Shown: positions 1 through 8,882, counted from the stretch's first letter. The stretch is 64,000 nucleotides of DNA from Lysinibacillus piscis (GCF_026012395.1 NZ_BRZA01000001.1:1-64000); one strand, 5' to 3'. The notes: generated by a model from the sequence alone, not told the origin. A program made the numbers and translations.

Positions 1-387
1 AATGGCAATCACAGGTGCTAACCGCTTGTAAGCCATCCTTTTTTCCATTGGTTCACTGTATAATTTAGCCCAATAATAGATGGAGCGTTTGACCATATCA
101 TATTGGTTTGTGAATTGAATTTCAACACTGATCCATTCGTTCTTTTTTGTTTTGACCAACAAATCTAAGCGTGATTGCTTGTCCTCTTCATATTCTCCAC
201 CAATTTCCACATTATGAAAGGTAATATCCTCCACTACATCTCGTCCTGTCCGCTTTAACACCGCATTTAAAAAGACAACTGTAATGTCCTTATTTTTTTC
301 ATTGCCAAACAATTGCTTAAACGCATAATCAATCTTCAAATCCATCAGCTTCGTCAACGGCATTTTCAAAAGTGCTCGTTTATTCAT
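1..387 (-). CDS. Rpn-family recombination-promoting nuclease / PD-(D/E)XK transposase-like protein (3' end outside window)
   Basis: The first 129 residues are present; the gene runs off the left edge. The start is the ATG at 387. Visible motifs fit the PD-(D/E)XK nuclease fold of the Rpn/YhgA-like family: an N-terminal DYAFKQLFG segment with Asp20, then RLDLL with Asp75, then VEIQ with Glu89 and Gln91, the usual D...ExQ active-site order. Family members promote RecA-independent recombination or are annotated as putative transposases. No inverted repeats or partner transposase are visible, so nothing shows it is mobile here. The family call is inferred from motif spacing; the missing C-terminus prevents a length check. 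Confidence 0.8.
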   Translation of the reverse strand, partial: MNKRALLKMPLTKLMDLKIDYAFKQLFGNEKNKDITVVFLNAVLKRTGRDVVEDITFHNVEIGGEYEEDKQSRLDLLVKTKKNEWISVEIQFTNQYDMVKRSIYYWAKLYSEPMEKRMAYKRLAPVIAI

Positions 388-453
388 TGTTTGTCCCCTT
401 TTTTATCCATTATACCACAGCTGTGTCGCCAATTTTACTTCTCAAGTATTAAC

Positions 454-482
454 AAAAAGCTGTGAGGATATCACAGCTTTTT
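454..482. terminator. Bidirectional rho-independent terminator
   Basis: A perfect 12-bp stem (AAAAAGCTGTGA paired with its complement) encloses a 5-base loop, so it has an A-run on one side and a T-run on the other. It lies downstream of rarD on the minus strand. Confidence 0.85.
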
Positions 483-550
483 GCTATACAGATATTTTTA
501 AGCACCCCATCTATGTGATCTTAGTTATTGCCTTACTATACGCAATACAT

Positions 551-1456
551 CTACACTGAACGATGCACTGCTCTCCGAATTTCCACGATTTTTGAACCTG
601 AAAATAGCAATAAGGCAGCCCAAATAAATGAAAATGCCATTAATTCAATATGGCTAAATGGCTCTTTATACAAAAGAACACCTAAAATTAGCACTGTTGT
701 TGGCGTAATATATTGGATAAAACCAATTAAATAAAGCGGAATATTTTGTGCACCTTTCGCAAACAAAATTAATGGAACGGCCGTAACCACTCCGCCACCA
801 ATCAATAACCAGTCTGTTGTTCGATTGATATGTAAAAATGAAATTTCACTCGTCATCGCTAAATACATATAGTAGCCCAATGCAAATGGCAACATAAATA
901 ATGTTTCAATTACTAAGCCTCTTGTTGCATCCAGTACAACTTTCTTTTTCAGCACACTGTACGTAGCAAAAGAAAGGGCAATTAACAGCGCCATCCAAGG
1001 CACAGTTCCATAATTAATCGTTAAAATAAGTACCCCAACAAAAGCGACTCCTGCCGCAATCCACTGCGTACGACTAAGTGTTTCTTTAAAGAAAAATACG
1101 CCAAATACCACAGTAATTAATGGATTAATATAGTAGCCAAGGCTTGTCTCAATCAAATGGTCATGTGTTACTGCCCAAATGTATAAAAACCAGTTCAATG
1201 AAATAACAAATGAAGCACCTACAAGCTGCCAAAATTGACGTGGATGTGTCCATAAATGTTTTAAATCTGCTAGTAATGCTTTTCGTAATCCTAATACAAT
1301 GACAAGCAATGCCGTTAATAGAAAAGACCAAATAACACGTGATAATAAAATTTCAATGCTCGCTACATGTGCTAGTAATTTCCAATACAACGGAAATGCC
1401 CCCCAAATCGCATACGCTGAAAAAGCTGAAAGTATCCCTTTTTTCTCATTTGACAC
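551..1456 (-). CDS. rarD: RarD-type EamA/DMT family transporter
   Basis: The 301-residue protein is almost entirely hydrophobic with about ten predicted membrane segments arranged as two EamA halves. The opening SNEKKGILSAFSAYAIWG and the central LIETSLGYYINPLI segment are typical of RarD, a drug/metabolite superfamily exporter whose natural substrate is not established. The start is a GTG at 1456 preceded by GGGAGGTG with normal spacing. It is monocistronic: telA ends just upstream with its own hairpin, and a perfect terminator follows at 454-482. Length matches RarD proteins of about 300 residues. Confidence 0.88.
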   Translation of the reverse strand: MSNEKKGILSAFSAYAIWGAFPLYWKLLAHVASIEILLSRVIWSFLLTALLVIVLGLRKALLADLKHLWTHPRQFWQLVGASFVISLNWFLYIWAVTHDHLIETSLGYYINPLITVVFGVFFFKETLSRTQWIAAGVAFVGVLILTINYGTVPWMALLIALSFATYSVLKKKVVLDATRGLVIETLFMLPFALGYYMYLAMTSEISFLHINRTTDWLLIGGGVVTAVPLILFAKGAQNIPLYLIGFIQYITPTTVLILGVLLYKEPFSHIELMAFSFIWAALLLFSGSKIVEIRRAVHRSV

Positions 1457-1525
1457 TGTCTACACCTCCCTATTTCTAAAAGAATAGAGTTAATTATAGG
1501 ACTTTACTAGAGTGATGTAAACGCA

Positions 1526-1560
1526 AACGACTTCCTGCATCATTTATACAGGAAGTCGTT
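1526..1560 (-). terminator. Terminator after telA
   Basis: A perfect 12-bp stem (AACGACTTCCTG with its complement) and an 11-base loop lie three bases past the telA stop on the minus strand. The following T-run is short. Confidence 0.65.
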
Positions 1561-1563
1561 CAA

Positions 1564-2811
1564 TTATACTTTCTTTAATTTTTCATATTCAAGCTGTAGA
1601 CGTTCAATACGTTTACGTCCTTCTTCACGATTGCGTGCTGTTTCAGCTTGGATCTGCTTGGTCTCTTGAATACCCGCCATAATCGTTTGCCATGTTGTTT
1701 CAATGGTTTCGATTTTAATGCTTGGGCTTCCTGCTGTGCGAGCAATATTAACACTATTCTTACTAATATTCTCCGCATTGCGCACCAGCATTTCATTTGT
1801 ACGACGGTCCAGCTCACTCATCGAATTGGCAATTAAGCTTTGACGCTTTAATGTCACCGCATGGATTAAGCCTTGTTTAAAAATCGGAATCGTCGTCACA
1901 AATGCTGAGTTAATTTTTGCAATTAAATGGTTGTTGCCTTGTTGCATTAAACGAATTTGTGGAGCTGATTGGAAGGATACTTGCTGTGCCATTTCTAAAT
2001 CATAGCGGCGTTGCTCCAGCAATTCCACTGCACGCACCATCGTTTCATGCTCCATCGCCGCCATTTGGTCGCCTGTTTGTGCTTTTTGCTCTAGTGCAGG
2101 CAATGTGGCACGTACTTCTTCTGCCTTCACTTCAATCGCTGCGACAAATTTACTTAATGTTTGGAAATAATTTAAGTTTTGGTCATATAAATTTTCCAAA
2201 TCAATCGTATTCCGCTTCATTTCCACTTCATATTTTTGAATTTCACGATAAATAATATCGACTTCTTTATTCATACTATCGTATTTGGATAAAAAGCGCT
2301 CTAATTGCTCCTTACCTTTACTAAATAGCTTCGTAATAAAGCCACCTTTTTTTTCCTCAGAAAAATCTTTCGGATCAAATTTATCCATAATTTTATTCAA
2401 ATTATTTAAGAGCACACTCGATTCTTCAAGCTTACTTGCTCTCATTGTGGCAAGCATTTTATCAGAAAAGACCGAAATGCCACTTGCCGTTTCCTTGCCA
2501 AGCTCTAACATCGCAATTTGATCTTTCACATCAATACGCTGTGCCAATGAACGCACTTCAGGATCTTGCTTCAACGCAAGCTGGTGCTGCGCAATTTGCG
2601 ATAGCTCCTGCTCTGACACAAGTGTAGGTGGCTGTTGTGGAGTTGCCTGCATCAGCGGATTTACTTGTGGCTGCTGGAACAATGGATTGTCCTGTGGCTG
2701 CTGATAGGCTGGCTCTGGTTGTTGAAACAGCGGATTTGCTTGTGGTTGTTGTTGGAATAAAGGATTTTCTGAAGCAAATGGGTCCTTTGATTGATATTCG
2801 TTATTAGACAT
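1564..2811 (-). CDS. telA: TelA-family toxic anion resistance protein
   Basis: This 415-residue soluble protein belongs to the TelA/KlaA family, named for tellurite resistance but of unclear biochemical role; Bacillus relatives respond to cell-envelope and antibiotic stress. The chosen start is the ATG at 2811, behind a GGGGGT ribosome binding site; an upstream in-frame start at 2853 has no such site. Residues 1 to about 65 are a Gln/Pro-rich low-complexity tail with repeated NPLFQQP-like units. The rest is the alpha-helical TelA domain, with coiled-coil stretches at both ends of the domain and a charged C-terminus. The usual XpaC-like partner gene is not adjacent. Confidence 0.88.
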   Translation of the reverse strand: MSNNEYQSKDPFASENPLFQQQPQANPLFQQPEPAYQQPQDNPLFQQPQVNPLMQATPQQPPTLVSEQELSQIAQHQLALKQDPEVRSLAQRIDVKDQIAMLELGKETASGISVFSDKMLATMRASKLEESSVLLNNLNKIMDKFDPKDFSEEKKGGFITKLFSKGKEQLERFLSKYDSMNKEVDIIYREIQKYEVEMKRNTIDLENLYDQNLNYFQTLSKFVAAIEVKAEEVRATLPALEQKAQTGDQMAAMEHETMVRAVELLEQRRYDLEMAQQVSFQSAPQIRLMQQGNNHLIAKINSAFVTTIPIFKQGLIHAVTLKRQSLIANSMSELDRRTNEMLVRNAENISKNSVNIARTAGSPSIKIETIETTWQTIMAGIQETKQIQAETARNREEGRKRIERLQLEYEKLKKV

Positions 2812-2907
2812 ACATATACCCCCTATGAATTCGGCTACTATGTAGAGGTTCAAGCCTCTCTGGTTATTTACCCTCTTGTACTATACGAATCTTATGTCAA
2901 AAAAGTT

Positions 2908-3189
2908 TCATCTTACACGGACAAAATAAGAGTCATGCAAAGTATACGAATCGACATTTTCTTGATAAATCAAACAATAGCAAGCTGAATCTATATGATC
3001 AGCATATATTTGAACATATTGTCGATTTTGGAGCATCTTAGTAAGCTGAGGACTGCTGGGCAATTGCGCTAAATAATGAAAAACACGCACAAACTCCTCT
3101 TCCGTTGCAGGTCGTTGTGATTCAGAATTTTGCGCTAATATAGCTTCACCTCTTATCTCAAGTATAACTTGTTCAAAACGGAAATTCGA
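2908..3189 (-). pseudogene. Orphan open frame without a usable start (possible gene remnant)
   Basis: A 94-codon open frame runs from just after a TAG at 3190-3192 to a TGA at 2908. The translation has ordinary protein composition, with EQVILEIRGEA near the start, FVRVFHYLAQL in the middle and YCLIYQENVDSYTLHD near the end. The only in-frame start is a GTG at 3090, placed too close to a GAGGAG. It lies between the terminator of the ABC operon and telA. The simplest reading is a 5'-truncated gene. No family is recognised. Confidence 0.35.
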
Positions 3190-3211
3190 CTATATTTGCA
3201 AATAATCAAAA

Positions 3212-3236
3212 AAGTAGCCACATGACATGGCTACTT
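3212..3236 (-). terminator. Terminator of the PadR/ABC operon
   Basis: A 9-bp perfect stem (AAGTAGCCA with its complement) and 7-base loop is followed on the minus strand by TTTTTT. It lies just past the permease stop. Confidence 0.85.
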
Positions 3237-3244
3237 CCCATACA

Positions 3245-4486
3245 TTACGTTGTTACTTTTAACACCGTTTTAATTTTTTGAATGACACCACCTGTGCTAT
3301 ATGTCAGCACACTGCGTTTATAGAAGGATAGGCTAAATACATAGCAAACCACAATTGTTGCGACTAAAACACCTAGAGATAATAATGGCTCGATTACACC
3401 TATATCTGTTGCCCCAATACGCATTGGCATCACCATCCCAGAAGTAAACGGAATATAAGAGAATACTTTAATCAATAATGTATCAGGATTACCAAGCCCC
3501 GTTAGCATTACATAGAAGCCGATAATCGTAATAATCATAGCTGGCATTAATACTTGCCCTCCCTCCTCTACTTTTGAAACTAGAGAGCCAAATAATGCAC
3601 CAACAATTAAATACAATAGAATTGTTAAGAATAAAAAGAGGACAGCATAAATCACATAGCCAATGGATAATTCCTGTACAATCTCTCCTGCCGCTTTCCA
3701 CACAGCCCCGTCTTTAATAAAGCGTGCATAGACTAAAAAGACAGCCGCAATAATACCCATCTGTGTAAGAGCTAGTAATAAAACACCTGCAATTTTCGCT
3801 TTAAAATGAGTGCCTGGTTTCACGCTTACTAACAATAGCTCCATAGCGCGTGACCCTTTTTCTGAAGCAATTTCTGTCGTAATCATGGATAAAAACGTCG
3901 AAATAAAGAAGTAGATTAAAATACCTACTACATAAGACAACATCAAGCCTGACTGCTTTTCTTCCTCACTTTTACCGTCAGTAGCCGCCTCATTTAAATT
4001 TTTCGTTGAAATTATTGTTTGGGCTGTCATAATTTGTGCCGCTTGCTCAGGTGTTAAGGACAATTGCTGAACAGCATAGTGCTGACCCGCATATTGTAGC
4101 ACTGAAGATAGTGCTGTTTGATCATTTAATTTTAATGGTGTATATGTAGCAATTTCTGCATGTAATTGACCTTGTTGATCACTAATCGTCACAATCGCCG
4201 TCAGTTCTTCATCCTTTAGCTGTTTCTCTAATACCTTGACATCTGTTTCGTCCTGTACAAATTCCATATTGCCACTTGCAACAAAGAGGCTGCTTAAATC
4301 AGCTGTTGTATCATTGATAATGGCAATTTGCTGCACCTTATCGTCACCCATCAAAAGCTCTTTAATATCTGACCAAAACACAGCAACAGATAACACTAAA
4401 ATATATAAGGCTGTCATTAGAACAAAGGATTTTGATTTTATCTTAGATTTATATAATTGCTTCATTAACAAACTAAACTTCGACAT
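3245..4486 (-). CDS. ABC-2 type transporter permease (YhaP/NatB-like)
   Basis: This is the membrane component of an export-type ABC transporter. The start is taken as the ATG at 4486, 14 bases inside the upstream ATPase gene and behind a GGTGGT site, giving 413 residues. It shows one N-terminal membrane segment after a basic stretch, a large extracytoplasmic domain (about residues 50-170), then five or six C-terminal membrane segments, the NatB/YhaP arrangement. The motif EIASEKGSRAMELLLVSVKP is the conserved cytoplasmic loop of ABC-2 permeases. The overlap with the ATPase gene implies coupled translation. The substrate cannot be told; relatives are called sodium or drug exporters. Confidence 0.85.
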   Translation of the reverse strand: MSKFSLLMKQLYKSKIKSKSFVLMTALYILVLSVAVFWSDIKELLMGDDKVQQIAIINDTTADLSSLFVASGNMEFVQDETDVKVLEKQLKDEELTAIVTISDQQGQLHAEIATYTPLKLNDQTALSSVLQYAGQHYAVQQLSLTPEQAAQIMTAQTIISTKNLNEAATDGKSEEEKQSGLMLSYVVGILIYFFISTFLSMITTEIASEKGSRAMELLLVSVKPGTHFKAKIAGVLLLALTQMGIIAAVFLVYARFIKDGAVWKAAGEIVQELSIGYVIYAVLFLFLTILLYLIVGALFGSLVSKVEEGGQVLMPAMIITIIGFYVMLTGLGNPDTLLIKVFSYIPFTSGMVMPMRIGATDIGVIEPLLSLGVLVATIVVCYVFSLSFYKRSVLTYSTGGVIQKIKTVLKVTT

Positions 4487-5378
4487 GCTGACCACCAACC
4501 TTATCTTTAAAGATTTCATCTAACGATAAATAATCTAAGCTGAATTTTTCAATATAGCGCCCATTAGAAAGTTGCTCGAAAATGGTCTGTGCAAAACGTT
4601 CATCCTCTAAAAGTAGTACTGTTTGCTCTTTTTCTACCCGCACATCCTTCACACCATCTAATGCGAGCAATTGTGTTGTAGACCATTCTGTTCGTACCGC
4701 TAGTCGTGTTTTGCCGTATTGCTTCTTTAAATCTAATAGGCTTCCTGAAAATAAAGAGACACCACGCTTTAATAAGCAAAGATGGTCACATAGCTCCTCA
4801 ACATTGTCCATTTGATGGCTGGAAAATAAAATCGTTGTGCCTTGCTCTTTCAATAATAAGATGGCATCCTTTAACAAATCTTTATTAACAGGATCTAAGC
4901 CACTAAACGGTTCATCCAATATTAAAAATTTTGGCTTATGAATAAAGCTGGCAATGAGCTGTACTTTTTGCTGATTCCCCTTCGATAATGTTTCCGCCTT
5001 ATCCTTGCGTTTTTCCTCCAGCTCAAAGCGTTGAATCCAGAAATCAATCTCTTTTTTCAACTCCGCCTTCTTCATGCCGCGTAATTCACCAAAGAAGTAG
5101 AGCTGATCCTCCACCTTCATCGTTGGAAAAATCCCACGCTCCTCTGGCAAATAACCAAGTACATCTCGGTTAATAGCGTTGACTGGCTGACCATCCCATG
5201 TAATCGTACCTGCTGTCGTTTCCTGCAAATCTAAAATCATACGGAAGGTCGTTGTTTTGCCTGCCCCATTTTGCCCAATAAGCCCGAAAATTTCTCCCCT
5301 GTCAATCGTAAAATTCAAATCATCCACCGCAGTAAAATCCTTGTACTTCTTTGTGACATGCTGTAGCTGTAATGTCAT
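4473..5378 (-). CDS. ABC transporter ATP-binding protein (YhaQ/NatA-like)
   Basis: The 301-residue ATPase drives the permease encoded by the overlapping downstream gene. Walker A is GQNGAGKTT near residue 40, the ABC signature is LSKGNQQKVQL near 135, and Walker B is FLILDEPFSGLDP, followed by the switch His in SSHQMD. A C-terminal extension of about 80 residues follows, as in YhaQ/NatA proteins. The start ATG at 5378 has an AGGGAGAG site. It is the third gene of a four-gene operon under a PadR regulator, which suggests induction by a compound or envelope stress sensed by PadR. Confidence 0.88.
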   Translation of the reverse strand: MTLQLQHVTKKYKDFTAVDDLNFTIDRGEIFGLIGQNGAGKTTTFRMILDLQETTAGTITWDGQPVNAINRDVLGYLPEERGIFPTMKVEDQLYFFGELRGMKKAELKKEIDFWIQRFELEEKRKDKAETLSKGNQQKVQLIASFIHKPKFLILDEPFSGLDPVNKDLLKDAILLLKEQGTTILFSSHQMDNVEELCDHLCLLKRGVSLFSGSLLDLKKQYGKTRLAVRTEWSTTQLLALDGVKDVRVEKEQTVLLLEDERFAQTIFEQLSNGRYIEKFSLDYLSLDEIFKDKVGGQHVEV

Positions 5379-5387
5379 CGTCTCTCC

Positions 5388-5900
5388 CTACCTTTCAAAT
5401 AATTGTGCTTCTTTTTGTAACCTTTTTTTACGTTTATTTACTCTTATCATAAGTATGCTAAGCGGCCATAAAAGTAGAGCGTCTAATAGTCCAACCCCTT
5501 TATTAAGGTAATGATCCTGTACAATATTGATACAAACCACAAAAATGTCAATTAACGCCATCAATAACATCACATTTCTGATCCATGTTAAATATTTCAC
5601 TTTTGAATGATGATCTGATAATAATTCAAACGGACCATCTGCTGTTTTTTTACGATAATAAGCCCATGCGCCATGTTTCGTTACATAGTCAATATTCATC
5701 GATTGCAAAAAATCAAAATAATCCTTAGATTTTCCTATAACTAATTCATTACGGTAAATATATTCCCCTGGCTGCCCTTGTTCAAAAATAAAATAGAACA
5801 ATATTGCTTTTTCTAAATGCCAGCCTTGTGCCGCCATCTCATTAACCCATGCTTCCTCTTTTTCGTAATCCACAAAAAATCGGTATATTTTTTTCTTCAT
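5388..5900 (-). CDS. DUF2812 domain-containing membrane protein
   Basis: The 170-residue protein has an N-terminal soluble DUF2812 domain (KKKIYRFFVDYEKEEAWVNE, AAQGWHLEKA) ending near residue 110, then two predicted membrane segments and a basic tail. DUF2812 proteins have no established activity but are commonly encoded with PadR regulators, as here. Its ATG overlaps the padR stop codon (ATGA), so translation is probably coupled. A role as a sensor or accessory protein for the downstream ABC transporter is inference from operon position. Confidence 0.82.
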   Translation of the reverse strand: MKKKIYRFFVDYEKEEAWVNEMAAQGWHLEKAILFYFIFEQGQPGEYIYRNELVIGKSKDYFDFLQSMNIDYVTKHGAWAYYRKKTADGPFELLSDHHSKVKYLTWIRNVMLLMALIDIFVVCINIVQDHYLNKGVGLLDALLLWPLSILMIRVNKRKKRLQKEAQLFER

Positions 5901-6214
5901 TTCGCCTCCCCCTTTGTTATACGGACACCATTATCAAAAAGTTCCTTTAATCGCAAAATTTCGTAGTTCACTACTTTTTTGCCACTTGCTGTAATGACAT
6001 ATTCCTTTTTACGCCCATCTCCATCAAGTGCCTCAATCCAGCCACGCTCCACCATGGTTTTTATGGCTCCATAAATTGTGCCTGCCCCAAGCTGTACACG
6101 TCCATTACTGATTTCCTCCACTAACTGCATCATGCCATAGCCATGCCTCGGCTCATACAGTGCCAATAACATATAATAGACACCCTCCGTTAATGGCGGA
6201 TATTCCTGTGTCAT
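5897..6214 (-). CDS. PadR family transcriptional regulator
   Basis: The 105-residue protein is a PadR-type winged-helix regulator without a long C-terminal dimerisation arm. Motifs include GVYYMLLALYEPRHGYGMMQ at the N-terminus and GAGTIYGAIKTMVERGWIE in the recognition region, followed by the wing (GDGRKKEYVIT). It is the first gene of an operon with a DUF2812 protein and an ABC exporter. Palindromes with TATATCG half-sites overlap its promoter, so it probably represses itself and the operon until a ligand binds. Confidence 0.9.
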   Translation of the reverse strand: MTQEYPPLTEGVYYMLLALYEPRHGYGMMQLVEEISNGRVQLGAGTIYGAIKTMVERGWIEALDGDGRKKEYVITASGKKVVNYEILRLKELFDNGVRITKGEAK

Positions 6215-6243
6215 ATCAACACCTCCATATATCGGCTGACAAT

Positions 6244-6290
6244 ATATCGTCCTTCGATATAAATATATCAGCGACCGATATAGTTGTCAA
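6244..6290 (-). promoter_or_regulatory. padR operon promoter with overlapping PadR operators
   Basis: On the minus strand a consensus -35 TTGACA (6285-6290) and -10 TATATT (6262-6267) are 17 bases apart. A palindrome TATATC-N7-GATATA (6264-6282) fills the spacer and -10, and a second, ATATCG-N5-CGATAT (6244-6260), covers the start-site region. Further TATATCG half-sites follow toward the gene. This is the layout expected for autorepression by PadR. Confidence 0.75.
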
Positions 6291-6658
6291 TTCTATTTTT
6301 AGAAATTTTTGTACTATACACTAAAAATACATAATGATAAAAGAACGACAAGATAGGAGTGATTTTGATGCCATTAACAAAAAGTGAAAGACAAAACGTA
6401 TTCCATTCGCCCTGGATATAGATGCGACTAATAATGGTAAACTCTCCACTTTCACAAAAATTTGCGCAAGCAATAGGAAAATGGCGAAGTATTAGCTAGC
6501 TATTTGAAATAAGCGATTGTTGAAAAATATGTAAAATACTAATATTATTATCATTTAGAATGAAGGGGAGAAATCTGATTGCTGTTGGGGAAAAATATAC
6601 TCTATCGCCACTTGGCATTAGATGTTATACTAATTTAAAATATTTTAGGAGGAATATA
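6291..6658. other. Gene-poor stretch with a 17-codon orphan reading frame
   Basis: A start with a good AGGAG site opens a 17-codon frame (6368-6421, MPLTKSERQNVFHSPWI). It ends at a TAG and is followed by short open patches in shifting frames. This could be a decayed gene or a small peptide. No RNA structure stands out before the ribosome binding site of the next gene. Confidence 0.3.
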
Positions 6659-6964
6659 ATGGTTACTTGTTATTTGAAATATATTATTGATCCCTATAAA
6701 GTAAATGAATTTGAAAAATACGGCAAGATGTGGATTCCACTTGTCAATAAATTAGGTGGTACACATCATGGTTATTTCCTTCCACATGAAGGTGCTAATA
6801 ATATTGCCTATGCTTTATTTACTTTTCCAAGTTTAGCTGCGTATGAAGAGTATCGAATAAAAATGGCAGTAGATACAGAGTGTCAAGCAGCGTTTAAATT
6901 TGCTGAAGATACTAAATGTATTTTAAGTTATGAAAGAAGTTTTATGCGCCCTCTATTTGAGTAA
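6659..6964 (+). CDS. NIPSNAP-like small protein
   Basis: The ATG at 6659 follows a strong AGGAGG, giving 101 residues; an upstream in-frame start at 6560 has no comparable site. The protein has the NIPSNAP-like ferredoxin-fold pattern: MVTCYLKYIIDPYKVNEFEKYGKMW, then LGGTHHGYFLPHEGANNIAYALFTFPS. Such dimeric alpha+beta barrel proteins are mostly uncharacterised; some are small monooxygenase-like proteins. It is a single gene closed by a very strong terminator. Confidence 0.75.
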   Translation: MVTCYLKYIIDPYKVNEFEKYGKMWIPLVNKLGGTHHGYFLPHEGANNIAYALFTFPSLAAYEEYRIKMAVDTECQAAFKFAEDTKCILSYERSFMRPLFE

Positions 6965-6978
6965 ATAACTACATTAGT

Positions 6979-7026
6979 AAAAATGACTTCTTTTTCGTTT
7001 ACGTAACGAAAAAAGAAGTCATTTTT
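6979..7026. terminator. Strong bidirectional terminator
   Basis: An almost perfect 21-bp stem (AAAAATGACTTCTTTTTCGTT with its complement, one extra A) encloses a 5-base loop. It follows the NIPSNAP-like gene. Confidence 0.88.
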
Positions 7027-7137
7027 ATTCAGGTTTTCAAACTATTAATATGCATGCATTATAGTATAAGAGCACAAAAAACATACAACTTACATTCACT
7101 ATCACTATGCCCAATCATCAAACCAAGTCGGCAGTAG

Positions 7138-8475
7138 CTAGAGTTTTCTCCTCAATAGCAACTTTTCTATTACACTACCCAGCACCGCTCCGATAAACGC
7201 TGGTACTAGCCACCCTAAGCCTATTCCATAAAACGGTAGCACCTCTGCATAGAATGTAGCCGTGTTTTCTAAAAAGCCTATTTGTACAGCAGGTATATTG
7301 GCTACTAATGCTGTATAACCATCAATAATACTCACGAAAAATGTCAATAGTATCGTTGTGACATAGACAGCTCGTTTATTCGTCACAAAGGTTAGTAAAA
7401 TCAAGACAATCGCTAATGGATAAATAAACATCAACACAGGTACAGCAAATTGAATAATTTTGCTGAGACCGAAGTTGGCTATACCGAATGACACAAGACA
7501 TAAAATTAATACAAAACGTTGATAACTTACTTTAGGGTATAATTCATTGAAAAATTCGCTACAGGATGTAATTAAGCCAATACTCGTTTTTAAACAAGCA
7601 AGCACAATAATCGCAGCCAGTAAAATAGCTCCAAATGCGCCAAAATAATGCTCCGCTACAGCAGCAAAAATAAGACCGCCATTCTCCAATGTCCCAACAA
7701 TGGCTAAGCTCGATGCGCCCATATAAGCAATTAATCCATACAATAGTGTCATTAAAGCCATTGCAAAGATACCAGCCTTCCATGTCACCTTTGCAATTTC
7801 TTTACGATCAGAAATACCTGTCCGTTTAATGGCGGCAATCACCACAATACCGAATGCTAAAGACGCCAGCGCATCCATCGTATTGTAGCCTTCTTTAAAT
7901 CCTGTCATAAAGGCTTGTGTTACATAGTCTCCTGCTGGTTCACCAAATGCGCCCATCGGTTTGATAATACTGATTACAATCAATACAAACAGCATGATTA
8001 AAAAAGCTGGCGTTAAATATTTACCGACATAATCCATGATTTTGGCTGGATTCAAAGATAAATAATAGACGATTGCAAAAAATACTAAACTGAACAGCGC
8101 TAACCATAATGTCGTATGTTCCACTCCTATATATGGCTCAAAGCCCACGACAAACGGTACTGTCGCTGTACGAGGGATGGCAAAAAACGGTCCAATCGTT
8201 AAATAAAGCGCGATAGAAAAAATAACGCCAAACAGTGGATGTACACGATTCGCTAAATCTAATAAGCCATTACTGCCTGATAGACCAATCGCTAAAATAC
8301 CTAAAAATGGTAAACCGATTGCTGTGACTAAAAAGCCTCCAAGCGCTAACCAAAAATGAGTGCCCGCTAATTGCCCCAGTTGAATCGGGAAAATTAAATT
8401 CCCCGCTCCGAAATACAACCCAAATAACATCGTGCCAATCACGACATAGGTTGAAAATGATACTTTTTGCTGCAT
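7138..8475 (-). CDS. brnQ: Branched-chain amino acid transport system II carrier protein
   Basis: This 445-residue, 12-segment membrane protein is of the LIVCS family, which takes up Leu, Ile and Val with Na+ or H+. The N-terminal YVVIGTMLFGLYFGAGNLIF and following PIQLGQLAG are hallmark BrnQ sequences. The ATG at 8475 has an AAGGAG site eight bases upstream and is preferred over a TTG two codons earlier. It stands alone, with no T-box or CodY-type site recognised upstream. Confidence 0.93.
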   Translation of the reverse strand: MQQKVSFSTYVVIGTMLFGLYFGAGNLIFPIQLGQLAGTHFWLALGGFLVTAIGLPFLGILAIGLSGSNGLLDLANRVHPLFGVIFSIALYLTIGPFFAIPRTATVPFVVGFEPYIGVEHTTLWLALFSLVFFAIVYYLSLNPAKIMDYVGKYLTPAFLIMLFVLIVISIIKPMGAFGEPAGDYVTQAFMTGFKEGYNTMDALASLAFGIVVIAAIKRTGISDRKEIAKVTWKAGIFAMALMTLLYGLIAYMGASSLAIVGTLENGGLIFAAVAEHYFGAFGAILLAAIIVLACLKTSIGLITSCSEFFNELYPKVSYQRFVLILCLVSFGIANFGLSKIIQFAVPVLMFIYPLAIVLILLTFVTNKRAVYVTTILLTFFVSIIDGYTALVANIPAVQIGFLENTATFYAEVLPFYGIGLGWLVPAFIGAVLGSVIEKLLLRRKL

Positions 8476-8679
8476 AAACAATACTCCTTATTTCCATATA
8501 ATTTTATCCTGTATTTTTCAGCAAATTTGTTACTCAAACTGCATGCACTAAATCAAGATAAAAGCCCCTTCAAAATAGATTTTTGGCACTCAAAAAAAAT
8601 TCCGATACCATTCTGCTAAGGGACAATTGATTATACTAGCAAAAATAGTATAGTAAAACAATGCCTTTTACCAATTTAA

Positions 8680-8781
8680 TTAAATTGAGCGCAAAATCAT
8701 GACAAGTTGCTTATCCAGCGAATGAACATCATCTGTAGAATCATCACGATACCATTGAATAATTAACCAATAATCACCAAA
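8680..8781 (-). pseudogene. C-terminal fragment of a lost regulator (TetR-like?)
   Basis: Thirty-three codons and a TAA read FGDYWLIIQWYRDDSTDDVH then SLDKQLVMILRSI. Composition and ending resemble the C-terminus of a TetR-family regulator. An in-frame TAG lies immediately upstream at 8782-8784 and no start exists, so this is a remnant. Confidence 0.4.
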
Positions 8782-8822
8782 CTATTGCCGTTGATGGTGG
8801 TTAGACAGCCTACTAAGTAGAC

Positions 8823-8882
8823 AAAAAGCCTGAACAATTCTAAAACACACAATACGTGTTTTACAGAATCATTCAGACTTTT
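8823..8882 (-). terminator. Terminator after the DUF1835 gene
   Basis: A long imperfect hairpin has matching arms AAAAG, CTGAA, ATTCT and AAACAC with their complements, around the loop ACAATA. A T-run follows on the minus strand. Confidence 0.7.

Noticed and set aside
1-387. Insertion sequence at the left edge
   Set aside because: The nuclease family is sometimes called transposase, but no inverted repeats or target duplications can be seen and the gene is incomplete.
1917-2255. 112-codon plus-strand frame within telA
   Set aside because: Antisense shadow of telA; no start signal and no protein-like pattern.
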